From Devosia sp. 67-54 (GTDB lineage Bacteria > Pseudomonadota > Alphaproteobacteria > Rhizobiales > Devosiaceae): DNA of 64,000 nt. This document shows positions 44,907-53,723 of this stretch, in pieces. The position numbers and the translations under genes are program-made. Positions within the stretch are counted from its first letter, which is position 1; the number at the start of each line of letters is the position of its first letter. The stretch spans positions 361,605-425,604 of the forward strand of contig NZ_MKVA01000008.1 of the NCBI RefSeq assembly GCF_001899075.1. The letters are read 5' to 3'. Below the pieces are notes generated by a model. That model was not told where the DNA came from, searched no databases, and saw only the letters and a program-made list of their open reading frames with translations.

Positions 44907-45914
44907 TCAGGCCAGTTGCAGCAGCAGCGACGGCTGCACCTGGTGATGCAGCGGCCGCCCGGCGGCGAAACGCTCGATCTCCTCGACCATCAGATTGCCC
45001 AGCCGCGATCGCTCGCTGCCGACCGCTCCGGCGATATGCGGCGTGAGCACCACATTGGGCAGGGTGAACAGCGGCGAGTCCGGCGCCGGGATTTCGGGAT
45101 CGGTGACATCGATGACCGCCGAGACGCGCCCGGTCTCGAGCTCGGCGACCAGCGCCGCCTCGTCGACCAGCGCCCCGCGGGCGGTGTTGATCAGCGTCGC
45201 GCCGTTGCGCATCAGCCCCAGCTCGCGCCGGCCGATCATGTGCCGGGTCGAGGGCAGCGACGGCGCGTGCAGCGACACCACATCGGACCGCGCGATCAGC
45301 TCGTCGAGATCCACCAGCTCGGCATGACGGCAGATCTCGTCGCCCGGCCGCACATGCGGATCGTAGAGCAGCACCGTGAAATCGAACGGCCGCAGCAGCT
45401 CGACGACGCGGCGGCCGATATGCGAGGCGCCGACGATGCCGACGGTGCGGCGGTAATTGCCGATCGGCGTGTCCATCAGCGCGTAGCTCGTGCCGCGCGT
45501 CCGGTCCTCGCGATAGAGATCGCGGAACTGCAGCGCCTGCTTGTTGGCGAGGATGATCATCGCCAGCGTATATTCGGCGACCGGCACGGCGTTTGCCGCC
45601 ACCGCATTGGTCACGGCGATGCCGGCCTCGAACACCACCGGGTCGAGATGGTACTTCACCGTGCCGGCGGCATGCGCGATGAGCTTCAGCCGCGGCGCCG
45701 CCGCGACCACCTCGCGCGAGATGAACGGACAGCCCCAGCCGGTCACCAGGATCTCGGTGTCGTGCAGCACGGCGCGCGCCGCCGCATCGGTGAAATCGTG
45801 CAGCGGCTCGTCCGACAGCACCTCGCACAGCTCGCCGAGCCGGCTCAGCGCCGCCTCGTCGAACACGAAGCGCGTCTTGCCCGGAGACATCGCGAAGGCA
45901 AGCTTGGGCCGCAT
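44907..45914 (-). CDS. D-isomer-specific 2-hydroxyacid dehydrogenase
   Basis: A protein of 335 residues. The NAD-binding core has VGIVGASHIGRRVVELLRPF, and the catalytic residues are in INTARGALVDEAALVAEL (Arg), DVTDPEIP (Glu position) and LTPHIAGAVGSER (His). It reduces or oxidises a 2-keto/2-hydroxy acid. It starts at ATG 45914, sharing one base with the DUF2264 stop (TGATG), so it is made with that protein. Its substrate is probably a keto acid derived from the polysaccharide's uronate or aldonate units. Confidence 0.92.
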   Translation of the reverse strand: MRPKLAFAMSPGKTRFVFDEAALSRLGELCEVLSDEPLHDFTDAAARAVLHDTEILVTGWGCPFISREVVAAAPRLKLIAHAAGTVKYHLDPVVFEAGIAVTNAVAANAVPVAEYTLAMIILANKQALQFRDLYREDRTRGTSYALMDTPIGNYRRTVGIVGASHIGRRVVELLRPFDFTVLLYDPHVRPGDEICRHAELVDLDELIARSDVVSLHAPSLPSTRHMIGRRELGLMRNGATLINTARGALVDEAALVAELETGRVSAVIDVTDPEIPAPDSPLFTLPNVVLTPHIAGAVGSERSRLGNLMVEEIERFAAGRPLHHQVQPSLLLQLA

Positions 45915-47770
45915 CAGAACCTCTCGGGAACCTGGATGGCGCTGACCTCGACGCCCTGCTCCCGCAGGGCCTCGAGCGCCGCGAGGTCGGGCATCGCCGG
46001 CACCGCGGCCAGCGCCGCATCGGCATGGCCGGCCGGCAACGCCATGGCGGCGGTGGCCAGCACCGTCACGCCGGGGGCGATGGGCCCGCGCAATTGCGGC
46101 ACCAGCGTGCGCGCCACGATGAGGTTGGTGTTGGGCAGCGCCCTGTGCGCCCGGCCGGCCCGGCGATCGGCCGCCATCAGGTCGACGATGGCGCTGACGT
46201 CGGCCGGCGTCTGCGCCACCGCCCGCCCGGTCTCTTCCACCACCATGTCGGTGTTGAGATCGGCGCGGCCGACGGCGAAGCCGCCCTCGGTCGCATGCAG
46301 CGCGCGCGGCGTGGTGATGCGGTGCACGCGGATGTGCCAGGGCGACGCCGGCAGCAGCCAGGTCTCGACCATCACGTCGGGCCAGGGATGCCACACCGAG
46401 CACAGCACGTTGCCGGCGAGACGCGCGACGTCGTTCTGCTCGCGCACGCGGAAATGCCTGTTGTCGTCGCTGAGCGCCAGCGCGCCGTCGAAGGCGCCCT
46501 TGTCGTAGGCCCGCTCGTCGGCCTCGACCGAAAAGCCGTAGCGCGAGGAATAGACGAATTTGGCGTATTTCTCGGCGCCGGCGCGCATCTCCCAGTTCTG
46601 CTGCCCGCTCGACAGCGCCACGACATTGCCCGGCGTGTGCAGCATCACCATGCCCGGATGGCGGAACGGCACCGGCTCGGCATCGAAGCGCGCCGGCTGC
46701 TCCTCGGCCGTCCAGAACGGATGGTCCTCCGGCAGCGCCAGCGGCAGGAACGCCTTGAACGCCCAATAGGGCGAGCCGGCCGAATTGTAGCTCTCGCTCA
46801 TGAACAGGTTCGGGTAGCCGTAGCCGACCGACAGGATGCCGTCGCGGTCGGCGATCGGCAGCTGCGACCACCAGCGCAGGTGCCGCAGATAGTGGCCCTT
46901 GATCTCGCCCCAGGGCAGCGCCTCGACCCCGGCATAGGCCAGCGCCCCCCACACGCCGCCGCAGGCGTAGCGATAGGTGAGGCTGCGGCCGAAGGCGAGC
47001 CCCCCGCCCTCGTCGTCGAACCAGTGCCGGATGTCGCCCGCAAACAGCTTGGCCCGCTCCACCAGCCGGGCCACGCGCGCCTCGTCGCCTTGGCTCAGCC
47101 GCGCATAGATCAGGCCGTAGAAATGCATGGCGAACGGAATGTAGTGGTCGATGCGCCGCACGATGCCGTCGCGATACCAGCCATCGCCGAGATAGAACCC
47201 GTCCAGCTCGTCGAGATAGGCGGTGGTGAGGCTGCGGTCGAACGCAATTCCACAGCGCTCGAGGCCGAGATCGACCAGCACGCGGAAGAACTTCCAATTG
47301 TTGTTGGCGTGGGCGTGGCGCCGCGCCTCGATGAGGTAGGACGCGATGTTGGCCTTGGCGCGCGCATCCAGCGGATCCCAGATGTGCTCGGGGATCATCC
47401 GCATCGCGAGGCCGATCGCGGCGAGCTCGACCATGCGCTGGTCGGTGCTGCTCACCGGCCCCCAATATTCGGGATGCTCCGGATCGGTGCCGTTGGCGAG
47501 ACCGCGGCGATAGAGCTCCCAATGTGCGAACTGCCCGCCGCCCGCCGCCAGCGGCACCAGCCCCCACAGCGGCCGCGCGAAGCCCTCGAGGTCGGCGGCG
47601 GCCCGGTCGAAATGCGCCGCGGCGCCGCTGAGCCGCACCCGCGCCCCGCCCGGTGAAAACAGCGGCAGCAGCGGGGCGAACGAGGCGCGCAGCGCCGCCT
47701 CTACATCGGCGCGGCTCCGCAAGGGATTGCCCCACATCGGATTGAACCGCACCGGATCGAAACTCGTCAC
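45914..47770 (-). CDS. DUF2264 protein (probable glycoside hydrolase-like)
   Basis: A protein of 618 residues starting at GTG 47770. DUF2264 features are FNPMWGNPLRSRADVEAAL at the start, NWKFFRVLVDLGLERCG, DGWYRDGIVRRIDHYIPFAMHFYGLIY and YACGGVWGALAYAG. These belong to an (alpha/alpha) barrel, as in unsaturated-uronidase-like hydrolases; some family members have been assigned to a CAZy glycoside hydrolase family. There is no signal peptide, so it acts on imported oligosaccharide in the cytoplasm. It leads the operon DUF2264, hydroxyacid dehydrogenase, ThuA. GCAAA/TTTGC sites lie in its promoter. Confidence 0.88.
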   Translation of the reverse strand: MTSFDPVRFNPMWGNPLRSRADVEAALRASFAPLLPLFSPGGARVRLSGAAAHFDRAAADLEGFARPLWGLVPLAAGGGQFAHWELYRRGLANGTDPEHPEYWGPVSSTDQRMVELAAIGLAMRMIPEHIWDPLDARAKANIASYLIEARRHAHANNNWKFFRVLVDLGLERCGIAFDRSLTTAYLDELDGFYLGDGWYRDGIVRRIDHYIPFAMHFYGLIYARLSQGDEARVARLVERAKLFAGDIRHWFDDEGGGLAFGRSLTYRYACGGVWGALAYAGVEALPWGEIKGHYLRHLRWWSQLPIADRDGILSVGYGYPNLFMSESYNSAGSPYWAFKAFLPLALPEDHPFWTAEEQPARFDAEPVPFRHPGMVMLHTPGNVVALSSGQQNWEMRAGAEKYAKFVYSSRYGFSVEADERAYDKGAFDGALALSDDNRHFRVREQNDVARLAGNVLCSVWHPWPDVMVETWLLPASPWHIRVHRITTPRALHATEGGFAVGRADLNTDMVVEETGRAVAQTPADVSAIVDLMAADRRAGRAHRALPNTNLIVARTLVPQLRGPIAPGVTVLATAAMALPAGHADAALAAVPAMPDLAALEALREQGVEVSAIQVPERF

Positions 47771-47844
47771 ATCGCACCCTGACTGTCCGGCAGGCAGCGC
47801 CCGCACCTCGCGCACTTGGTAGAAAGAAAGCCGGCCCTGCACAA

Positions 47845-47873
47845 GCAAAATTTGCACTGGCGCAAAAAATGCA
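47845..47873. promoter_or_regulatory. GCAAA/TTTGC half-site cluster upstream of DUF2264
   Basis: GCAAAATTTGC (47845-47855) is a perfect inverted repeat around one base, followed by CGCAAAAAATGCA (47861-47873). It lies 75 bp upstream of the DUF2264 start and downstream of the LacI gene. The same half-sites recur at 48908 and 55597, suggesting a common LacI-type operator. Confidence 0.5.
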
Positions 47874-47898
47874 ACCAGCGCTCCTGTGGGCTGCTCGC

Positions 47899-48894
47899 CT
47901 ATTTCGCCCGCTGGATGGTGCCGCCGTCGACCGCCCGCACGCCCAGCTCCAATTGCTGCACCGCGCGGTCGCCCTCCATCTGCTGGCGCAGCAGCCGGAT
48001 CGCCGCCTCGCCGATCGCCTCGCGGTCGACATGCATGGTGCTGAGTCGCGGCGTCGCCAGCGACGCGATTGGCAGATCGTCGAAGCCGACGATCGAATAG
48101 CGCCCGGTCTGCCCCGCCCGGTTGATGGCCTCCAGCACCTGCACGGCGACGATGTCGTTCCACAGGAACAGGCCGGTGACGTCGTAGGCGCCGCCGACCA
48201 GCCGGGCGGCGAACTCCGCCGCCGAGACTTCGAGGTTGTTGAGCACAATCGCCTCGGCGCCCGCTGCCTTGGCCGCCGATTCGAAGCCGCGCCGGCGCTG
48301 TGCGATGGTCGGCCGGAGCTCCTGCGTGAAATGCAGCAGCTTGCGGTGCCCCGCCTCGAGCAGCCGCCGCGTCGCCGCCTGCGCCCCGTAGAAATTGGCC
48401 GGCGACACCGAGCTCAGCCGCATCTGCGGGTCGCTGCCATTGACCAGCACCACCGGCAGATCCTCGGCGGCGCACCACGCCACCAGCTCGTCGGCAGCGT
48501 CGATGCCCGCGAGCAGCAGGCCGGTGGCGCCGTTTTCGGCCACGTCCTTCTTGATCGCCTCGACCGACAGCGACGCCTCGTTGATCAGCCGCACGTCGAG
48601 CGCCAGCCCGGCATGCAGCGCCGCGGTCCGCATGCCCTCGACGATGCCGAAATAGAACCCGGACAGCCCGCTGGTGGCGCTGCCCAGCGGCACGAAGGCC
48701 AGCGCCCGCCGGTTGGCCAGCGTCGAGCCCACCCGCTTGCTGCGGTAGCCGAGGGTCCGCGCCAGCTCCTGGACATCCTGCCGCACCGCCGGGCTGATGC
48801 CGGCCTCGTTGGCCAGCGCCCGCGACACCGTGCTGACCGAAATCCCCAGCCGGTCGGCGATGTCCGCCTGGTTGAGCCGCCGTCCCCGCTTCAC
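47899..48894 (-). CDS. LacI-family transcriptional regulator
   Basis: A protein of 331 residues. GTG 48894 is chosen because GGAG lies 9 nt upstream; a TTG 18 bp further upstream would add six residues. HTH and hinge: LNQADIADRLGISVSTVSRALANEAGISPAVRQDVQELARTLGY in style, then a periplasmic-binding-protein-like sugar domain ending in IVGFDDLPIASLATPRLSTMHVDREAIG. It is divergent from the sugar ABC operon and upstream of DUF2264, so it likely represses both until the sugar appears. GCAAA/TTTGC repeats flank it on both sides. Confidence 0.92.
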   Translation of the reverse strand: MKRGRRLNQADIADRLGISVSTVSRALANEAGISPAVRQDVQELARTLGYRSKRVGSTLANRRALAFVPLGSATSGLSGFYFGIVEGMRTAALHAGLALDVRLINEASLSVEAIKKDVAENGATGLLLAGIDAADELVAWCAAEDLPVVLVNGSDPQMRLSSVSPANFYGAQAATRRLLEAGHRKLLHFTQELRPTIAQRRRGFESAAKAAGAEAIVLNNLEVSAAEFAARLVGGAYDVTGLFLWNDIVAVQVLEAINRAGQTGRYSIVGFDDLPIASLATPRLSTMHVDREAIGEAAIRLLRQQMEGDRAVQQLELGVRAVDGGTIQRAK

Positions 48895-48907
48895 GATTTC
48901 GTCTCCG

Positions 48908-48971
48908 CGCAAATCTTTTGCGTTTTTTGCATAGTTTCACAAAACTTGCAAAGAGCAAATCGACGTGCAAA
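48908..48971. promoter_or_regulatory. GCAAA/TTTGC-rich divergent promoter of lacI and sugar ABC operon
   Basis: CGCAAA (48908-48913) and TTTGCG (48917-48922) are a perfect inverted repeat with a 3-nt centre. At least four more GCAA/TTGC half-sites follow up to about 48971. The region lies between the LacI gene and the first permease (start 49023) and is AT-rich. Confidence 0.55.
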
Positions 48972-49022
48972 GAATTGCGCGCCGAAGGGGCCAGCCCCCG
49001 GCTGCGCGCGAAGGGAGGGCAG

Positions 49023-49958
49023 ATGTCGAGCGTTGCGGACACGACTTACGACCAGTCGCGCCCCGCCGCGGCCACGCGCCGGCCGCGCCAATGGCGCAAA
49101 TCGCTGGTCGCCTACTCTTTCATCGCGCCCAATTTCCTCGGCTTCACCATCTTCACCCTCGGGCCGATCCTGTTCTCCTTCGCGCTGGCGTTCCTGCACT
49201 GGGACGGATCGAACCCGATCACCTTCGCCGGCCTCGACAATTTCTGGCGGCTGTTCAACGACAGCGCCTTCATCACCGCTTTCTGGAACACCATTCTCTA
49301 CACCGCGCTCAGCGTGCCGCTGACGCTGGTGTGCGCCCTCGGCCTCGCCATGCTGGTCAACCAGCGCATCCCCGGCCGCAATTTCCTGCGCGCCGCGATG
49401 TTCTTCCCGTATGTCGCCTCGCTGGTCGCCGTCGCGGTGGTGTGGAACATGCTGTTCAACCCCGAAATGGGGCCGGTGAACATGGTGCTCTACACCCTGG
49501 GCGTCGATCCGAAGGCGCTGCCGCGCTGGGCCGCCGACCGCAACTGGGCGATGATCACCGTGGTGCTGTTCGGCGTGTGGAAATCCATGGGCTACTACAT
49601 GGTGATCTACCTGGCCGGCCTGCAGGGCATCAACCGCGACCTCTACGAGGCGGCCAGCATCGACGGCGCCGGCGCCTGGCAGCGCTTCGTCTACGTGACG
49701 CTGCCGCAGCTCGGCCCGACCACGCTGTTCGTCACCGTGATGCTGACCATCCAGTCGTTCAAGGTGTTCGACCAGATCTACCTGTTGACCCAGGGCGGCC
49801 CCGGCACCTCCACCCTGGTGCTGGTCTACCACATCTACAACGAGGCCTTCATCTCCTGGGATCTGGGCTATTCCAGCATGGTGGCGCTGGTGCTGTTCTT
49901 CGTGGTGCTGACCGTCACCATCGTGCAGTTCCGCTATACCCGGCAGCAGACGACATGA
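49023..49958 (+). CDS. Sugar ABC transporter permease (MalF/UgpA type)
   Basis: A protein of 311 residues with six membrane helices. AGGGAGG precedes ATG 49023. The ABC-contact EAA motif is YEAASIDGAGAWQRFVYVTLPQL, and the LTQGGPGTSTLVLVYHIYNEAF segment is typical of carbohydrate uptake family 1. It forms the translocation pore with the next gene's product. It is the first gene of the operon permease-permease-ATPase-DUF624-binding protein, under the divergent LacI regulator. Confidence 0.95.
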   Translation: MSSVADTTYDQSRPAAATRRPRQWRKSLVAYSFIAPNFLGFTIFTLGPILFSFALAFLHWDGSNPITFAGLDNFWRLFNDSAFITAFWNTILYTALSVPLTLVCALGLAMLVNQRIPGRNFLRAAMFFPYVASLVAVAVVWNMLFNPEMGPVNMVLYTLGVDPKALPRWAADRNWAMITVVLFGVWKSMGYYMVIYLAGLQGINRDLYEAASIDGAGAWQRFVYVTLPQLGPTTLFVTVMLTIQSFKVFDQIYLLTQGGPGTSTLVLVYHIYNEAFISWDLGYSSMVALVLFFVVLTVTIVQFRYTRQQTT

Positions 49959-50812
49959 GCATGCCGGCCCTCGCACGCATGCTGCCGCGCCGCCGCATCA
50001 GCCTCGGCCAGGTGCTGATCTATGTCATCGCCATCGTCATCGGCCTGGTGATGCTGACGCCGTTCCTGTGGATGCTGTCGGCCTCGCTGAAGCTCAACCG
50101 CGACGTCTTCACCTTCCCCATCCAGTGGATACCGGCCGAGCCGCGCTGGCAGAACTACGTCGACATCTGGACCAAGATTCCACTGGCGCTGTTCGTGTGG
50201 AACACCGCCAAGATCACCATCGCCGTCACCATCCTGCAGCTGCTGACCTCGAGCTTTGCCGCCTACGCCTTCGCCAAGCTGCGCTTTCCCGGCCGCGACG
50301 CGCTGTTTCTGGGCTACATCGCCACCATCGCCATGCCGTGGCAGGTCTACATGGTGCCGCAGTTCCTGCTGATGCGCGAGCTCGGGCTGCACAACACGCA
50401 TATGGCGCTGATCCTGCTGCAGGCCTTCACCGCCTTCGGCGTGTTCCTGATGCGCCAGTTCTACCAGTCGATCCCCGACGAATTGTGCGAGGCGGCACGC
50501 ATCGACGGCATGAACGAATACCAGATCTGGTGGCGCATCATGCTGCCGCTGTCGAAGCCGGCGCTGTCGACGCTGACCATCTTCACCTTCGTGTCCACCT
50601 GGAACGATTTCCTCGGCCCGCTGATCTATCTGACCAAGACCGAGCTCAAGACCATCCAGATCGGGCTCCGTATGTTCATCTCGCAATATTCCGCCGAATA
50701 CGGGCTGATCATGGCGGCCTCGGTGGTGGCGCTGATCCCGGTGCTGGTGGTGTTCCTGGCGCTGCAGCGCTTCTTCGTCGAAGGCATCGCCACCAGCGGG
50801 TTGAAGGGGTGA
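49955..50812 (+). CDS. Sugar ABC transporter permease (MalG/UgpE type)
   Basis: A protein of 285 residues with six membrane helices. The EAA motif is CEAARIDGMNEYQIWWRIMLPLSKPAL, followed by FTFVSTWNDFLGPLIYL, both standard for MalG-like permeases. It overlaps the first permease by four bases (ATGA), consistent with equimolar assembly. Carries the second half of the substrate path for an oligosaccharide, probably a breakdown product cleaved by the heparinase II/III and DUF2264 enzymes. Confidence 0.95.
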   Translation: MSMPALARMLPRRRISLGQVLIYVIAIVIGLVMLTPFLWMLSASLKLNRDVFTFPIQWIPAEPRWQNYVDIWTKIPLALFVWNTAKITIAVTILQLLTSSFAAYAFAKLRFPGRDALFLGYIATIAMPWQVYMVPQFLLMRELGLHNTHMALILLQAFTAFGVFLMRQFYQSIPDELCEAARIDGMNEYQIWWRIMLPLSKPALSTLTIFTFVSTWNDFLGPLIYLTKTELKTIQIGLRMFISQYSAEYGLIMAASVVALIPVLVVFLALQRFFVEGIATSGLKG

Positions 50813-50816
50813 GCCG

Positions 50817-51644
50817 ATGACGCCGATCGAGCTTTATCCGCACGCCGCTTCCGCCGCCTGGTCCGACACCGGCCCGCGCGCCAGCAGCGTCTCGCTGCGT
50901 GGCGTGACGCGGCGGCTCGGCCAGGCGCAGGCGCTCGCCGACATCGATCTCGACATCGCCGCCGGCGAGTTCGTCGCGCTGGTGGGCCCGTCGGGCTGCG
51001 GCAAGTCCACGCTGCTGCGCGTCATCGCCGGCGTGGAGGACATCGATGCGGGCGAAGTGCGCATCGCCGGCGCGCCCGCCAGCGATGTGCCGGCCAAGGC
51101 GCGCGACCTGGCGATGGTGTTCCAGAGCTACGCGCTCTATCCGCACCTCACGGTGTTCCGCAATCTGGCGTTGCCGCTCGAGGTGCGCCGGCTCGAGCGC
51201 GCCGAGGTCGAGGCCCGCGTGGCGCAGGCCGCCGGCATGCTCGACATCGCCTACCTGCTCAACCGCCGGCCCGGCCTGCTCTCGGGCGGACAGCGGCAGC
51301 GCGTGGCGCTGGCCCGTGCGCTGGTGCGCGCCGCGCCGCTCTATCTGCTCGACGAGCCGCTGAGCAGCCTCGACGCCCGGCAGCGCGCCGAGCTGCGCGG
51401 CGAGATCGCCCGCCTGCATCGCACGCTCGGCGCCACCTTCCTTTACGCCACGCACGACCTCGGCGAGGCCCTGGCGATGGCCGACCGCGTCGCCGTGATG
51501 CGCGACGGCCGCATCGAGCAGATGGCAACGCCGGACACGCTGCGCCACGCCCCCGCCAACGCCTTCGTCGCCGACTTCATCGGGCAGCAGGCCTCGAGCC
51601 TCGCCGCCGCGATGCAGGAAGCCCGCGCGGGGAAACTGCAATGA
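50817..51644 (+). CDS. Sugar ABC transporter ATP-binding protein, short form
   Basis: A protein of 275 residues. Walker A GPSGCGKST, Q-loop FQSYALYPHLTV, signature LSGGQRQRVALARAL, Walker B LYLLDEPLSSLD and H-loop [10 protein letters not shown] are all intact. At 275 residues it lacks the C-terminal TOBE/OB regulatory domain (about 100 residues) that most MalK/UgpC ATPases have. An N-terminal extension of about 25 residues precedes the nucleotide-binding domain. Overlaps the DUF624 gene by four bases. Confidence 0.93.
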   Translation: MTPIELYPHAASAAWSDTGPRASSVSLRGVTRRLGQAQALADIDLDIAAGEFVALVGPSGCGKSTLLRVIAGVEDIDAGEVRIAGAPASDVPAKARDLAMVFQSYALYPHLTVFRNLALPLEVRRLERAEVEARVAQAAGMLDIAYLLNRRPGLLSGGQRQRVALARALVRAAPLYLLDEPLSSLDARQRAELRGEIARLHRTLGATFLYATHDLGEALAMADRVAVMRDGRIEQMATPDTLRHAPANAFVADFIGQQASSLAAAMQEARAGKLQ

Positions 51645-52378
51645 GATGGCTGAGCGCCCACATCACCCGCGAGGGCCCGGGGGTCGATCGCAACGCGCCG
51701 CCCAGGCGCGGCCTGGCGCTGCTCGCCGACGTGGTCCGCCGCGAATGGTGGATGCTGATCCAGCTCAACCTGCTCTACATCCTGTTCGCCCTGCCGCTGG
51801 TGACGCTGCCGGCGGCGCAGATCGCGGCGAGCCGCGTCACCGCGCTGATGCTCGAGGATCGGCCGGTCTATCTGTGGCGCGATTTCTGGGAGGCGTTCCG
51901 CAGCCGCTTCTGGCGCGCCAGCGCGCTCGGTCTCGTCATCGTCGCGGCGCTCGCCACCGGCGCCTACGCGACCGCCGCCTTCCTGCAGGCGGCGAAGGCC
52001 AGCATCGTCTTCGCCCTGCCGCTGGCCATCGCCTTTTCCACCACGCTGTTCGCGCTCATCGCCGCCGCCTATGCCATGACGCTGCTGGCGCTGCGCGACC
52101 GGCCGCTGCATGTCGTGCTGCGCCTTGCTTTGCTCGGCGCGCTGGCGCGGCCGCTGCCGGCGCTCGCGGCCTTCGCCGTGGTGGCGCTGCTGTGGCTGCT
52201 GCACGTCGTGTTCTATCCCGCCTCGCTGTTCATGCCGGCGGTGCTCAATTTCTCATTCGGAACGCTCGCCATCACCTTTGGCGTCCACCAGGCAGCAATC
52301 CGGCTGCTCGCGCTCGATGCGGGCGCGGCGTCGGCCGCGATTGGCGCAGGAGGTAGCGCGCAACTGCGCGTTCAATAA
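51641..52378 (+). CDS. DUF624 (YesL-like) membrane protein
   Basis: A protein of 245 residues with about five to six hydrophobic segments. The N-terminal cytoplasmic stretch RREWWMLIQLNLLYILFALPLVTLPAAQIAASRVTALML is the DUF624 signature region. These proteins are regularly encoded within sugar ABC operons for polysaccharide use (YesL in the rhamnogalacturonan locus of Bacillus), but their role is not established. Overlaps the ATPase by four bases and precedes the binding protein by 18 bp. Confidence 0.85.
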   Translation: MRWLSAHITREGPGVDRNAPPRRGLALLADVVRREWWMLIQLNLLYILFALPLVTLPAAQIAASRVTALMLEDRPVYLWRDFWEAFRSRFWRASALGLVIVAALATGAYATAAFLQAAKASIVFALPLAIAFSTTLFALIAAAYAMTLLALRDRPLHVVLRLALLGALARPLPALAAFAVVALLWLLHVVFYPASLFMPAVLNFSFGTLAITFGVHQAAIRLLALDAGAASAAIGAGGSAQLRVQ

Positions 52379-52396
52379 AGGGAAGGAAAGACCATC

Positions 52397-53671
52397 ATGA
52401 CGAAGCATTGGTTGCGCCGCATCGCGGCGGGAACGGCCCTCGGGGCGGTGCTTGCCGCCACCGGCCTGGCGCACGCCGCCGACCAGGTGACGCTCAACTG
52501 GGCGCTGTGGGACTGGGCGGCGACGCCGTACTACCAGCCGCTGATCGACGCCTATGAAGCCGCCCATCCCGACGTCAAGATCACCTACACCGATCTCGGC
52601 TCGGCCGATTACGACACGGTGCTGCAGACGCAGCTCACCGGCGGCAGCTCCGACCTCGATGTCATCACCATCAAGGACATCCCCGGCTACGCCAATCTGA
52701 TCAGCGCCAATCTGCTGACGCCGCTCGACGACTACATCAAGGCGCAGAACATCGACCCCAAGATCTATGGCGGCGTGCTCGATTCGCTGACCGTCGACGG
52801 CAAGGTCTACTCGCTGCCCTTCCGTTCGGACTTCTGGCTGCTCTATTACAACAAGGACCTGTTCGATAAGGCGGGCGTGCCCTATCCGACCAACGACATG
52901 ACGCTTGACCAGTTCGCCGACATGGCGCGCAAGGTCACCAGCGGCTTCGGCGCCGACAAGGTGTACGGCACCCACTTCCATGTCTGGCGCTCGGTGGTGC
53001 AGCTCCCCGCCGTGTTCGACGGCAAGCACACGGTGGTCGACGGCAATTACGACTTCCTCAAGCCCTATTACGAGCGCGTGCTGAAGCTGCAGGACGAAGG
53101 CGTGGTGATGAGCTATTCGCAGCTCAAGACCTCCAACACCCACTATTCGGGTCCGTTCTACAACCAGCAGATCGCCTCGATGCCGATGGGCAGCTGGTTC
53201 ATCGCCACCAACATCGCCAAGGTGAAGACCGGCGAATCCAAGGCCGTGCATTGGGGCCTCGCCAAGTATCCGCATCCCGATGGCGTGCCGGCGGGCAGCA
53301 CCGCATCGACCGTCACCGGCCTGTCGGTGGCGGCCAATTCCAAGCATCAGCAAGCGGCGCTCGACTTCGTCAAATTCGTCTCCGGCCCCGAAGGCGCCGC
53401 CGTGGTCGCCAAGACCGGCACCTTCCCGGCGATCACCAATGACGAAGTGCTGAAGACCATCACCTCGACCCCCGGCTTCCCCGACGACCAGCAGAGCAAG
53501 GACGCGCTGGTGACGACGAGCCGCGTGCTCGAGATCCCGGTGAGCCCGATCGCGCCGCAGATCGATCTCGTGCTGAGCCGCGCCCATGACGCGATCATGA
53601 CCGGCAGCGAGACCATCGACCAGGGCATCGCCGACATGAACAAGGGCGTTGCCGAGCTGCAGAAGAAGTAA
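52397..53671 (+). CDS. Sugar ABC transporter solute-binding protein
   Basis: A protein of 424 residues. The signal peptide ends near residue 29 (LAHAA-DQV). The mature protein has the extracellular solute-binding family 1 pattern: VTLNWALWDWAATPYYQPLIDAYEAAHPDVKITYTD in style, LLYYNKDLFDKAGVPYPTNDMTLDQF, and AALDFVKFVSGPEGAAVVAKTG. GGGAAGG lies upstream of ATG 52397. Unusually it is last in the operon after the ATPase and DUF624. A strong terminator follows. Confidence 0.95.
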   Translation: MTKHWLRRIAAGTALGAVLAATGLAHAADQVTLNWALWDWAATPYYQPLIDAYEAAHPDVKITYTDLGSADYDTVLQTQLTGGSSDLDVITIKDIPGYANLISANLLTPLDDYIKAQNIDPKIYGGVLDSLTVDGKVYSLPFRSDFWLLYYNKDLFDKAGVPYPTNDMTLDQFADMARKVTSGFGADKVYGTHFHVWRSVVQLPAVFDGKHTVVDGNYDFLKPYYERVLKLQDEGVVMSYSQLKTSNTHYSGPFYNQQIASMPMGSWFIATNIAKVKTGESKAVHWGLAKYPHPDGVPAGSTASTVTGLSVAANSKHQQAALDFVKFVSGPEGAAVVAKTGTFPAITNDEVLKTITSTPGFPDDQQSKDALVTTSRVLEIPVSPIAPQIDLVLSRAHDAIMTGSETIDQGIADMNKGVAELQKK

Positions 53672-53697
53672 CGGCGCGAGCCTCTTCCTGCGACTGT

Positions 53698-53723
53698 GGC
53701 GGGCCCTCGGGCCCGCCATTTTT
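53698..53723 (+). terminator. Rho-independent terminator after the sugar-binding protein
   Basis: GGCGGGCCC (53698-53706) pairs perfectly with GGGCCCGCC (53709-53717), followed by ATTTTTA. It ends the plus-strand ABC operon and overlaps the stop region of the convergent heparinase-family gene. Confidence 0.9.
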
